NCBI RefSeq assembly: GCF_000292245.2
Contig: NZ_ALPT02000132.1
Span: 1-6,694 of the forward strand
From: Alkalihalobacillus alcalophilus ATCC 27647 = CGMCC 1.3604
GTDB taxonomy: Bacteria > Bacillota > Bacilli > Bacillales > Bacillaceae_D
Direction of reading: 5' to 3'
Length of the DNA: 6,694 nt
A program made the translations under genes and the position numbers. Position 1 is the first letter of the stretch. Every line of letters starts with the position of its first letter. The notes below the pieces were generated by a model. That model had not been told where the DNA came from, made no database searches, and saw only the letters and a program-made list of their open reading frames with translations. This document shows positions 6,501 through 6,694 of this stretch, piece after piece.

Positions 6501-6694
6501 AAGATTAGGGTGCGAATTATTTTATAGGTAATGAAAACTCTGCAAACCTAAGATTAGGGTGCGAATTATGTGTAATAGGTAATGAAAAGCAAGCAAATCC
6601 AAGATTAGAGTGCGAATTAATCGTAATAGGTAATGAAAAGCAAGCAAATCCAAGATTAGAGTGCGAATAAATTGTAATAGGTAATAGAAAACCC
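6501..6694. repeat. Tandem direct repeats of about 51 bp, four copies seen
   Basis: Units start at 6501 (49 nt), 6550 (51), 6601 (51) and 6652 (43 nt to the window edge). Each has a conserved block AAGATTAGRGTGCGAATTA, a variable stretch of 4-6 nt, and a second block with GTAATAGGTAATGAAAA followed in two copies by GCAAGCAAATCC. Units abut, with no unique spacers, so this is not a CRISPR array. Copies 2 and 3 are nearly identical and copy 1 is the most diverged, as expected for the end of an expanding array. The period of 51 bp equals 17 codons, and long stop-free frames exist on both strands, but more than one frame is open, so coding is unproven. The 6416-6500 stretch before the array holds no recognisable gene. 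Confidence 0.9.

Noticed and set aside
6447..6525. Short plus-strand frame from ATG 6447
   Set aside because: It would give about 26 residues, has no ribosome binding site, and runs into the first repeat unit.
6501..6694. The terminal repeats as a CRISPR array
   Set aside because: The whole 51-bp unit is conserved with only 4-6 variable bases; there are no unique 30-40 nt spacers and no cas genes.

Overview
The window looks like chromosomal DNA of a low-GC Gram-positive bacterium of the family Bacillaceae, quite possibly an alkaliphile. The subtilisin fragment at the left edge closely resembles the high-alkaline (Savinase-type) subtilisins. The 5S rRNA and initiator tRNA are of Bacillus type, ribosome binding sites are strong AGGAGG-like sites, and intergenic DNA is AT-rich. 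This assignment is inference from recalled family resemblance; no search was run.

Layout, left to right. (1) 1-543, +: C-terminal two thirds of an S8 subtilisin, closed by a terminator. (2) 726-1334, +: complete pyroglutamyl-peptidase I (pcp). (3) 1465-2654, +: a CynX/NimT-like MFS permease whose two six-helix halves lie in different frames, the break falling at an A AAA AAG heptamer in the central loop. (4) 2670-2705: a terminator shared by convergent genes. (5) 2712-4409, -: an M3-family zinc oligoendopeptidase with HEVGH. (6) 4554-5000, -: a GNAT acetyltransferase. (7) 5028-5776, -: an MgtC/SapB-type membrane protein, also broken by a -1 frame change in an A-rich lysine linker; its last 52 residues are in another frame and have no start codon. 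Genes 6 and 7 are probably one operon driven by a good sigma-A-type promoter at 5811-5839. (8) 5993-6374, +: a 5S rRNA with no 23S gene in front of it, a roughly 190-nt spacer, and an initiator tRNA-Met, closed by a strong terminator. The spacer holds a second copy of the tRNA's first 14 nt plus its leader. (9) 6501-6694: an array of about 51-bp direct repeats running off the right edge.

There is no obvious pathway across the window. Three peptidases (extracellular subtilisin, cytosolic Pcp, cytosolic M3 oligopeptidase) fit peptide scavenging, but they are separate transcription units. The most notable point is that two unrelated membrane-protein genes, on opposite strands, both need a -1 shift, both at or next to an in-frame A AAA AAG heptamer and both in a lysine-rich interdomain linker. 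Homopolymer sequencing error or ordinary single-base deletion is the simplest explanation. Programmed frameshifting or transcriptional slippage producing a short and a long form of each protein is the interesting alternative. The repeat array and the duplicated tRNA 5' end are the other structures not explained by genes.
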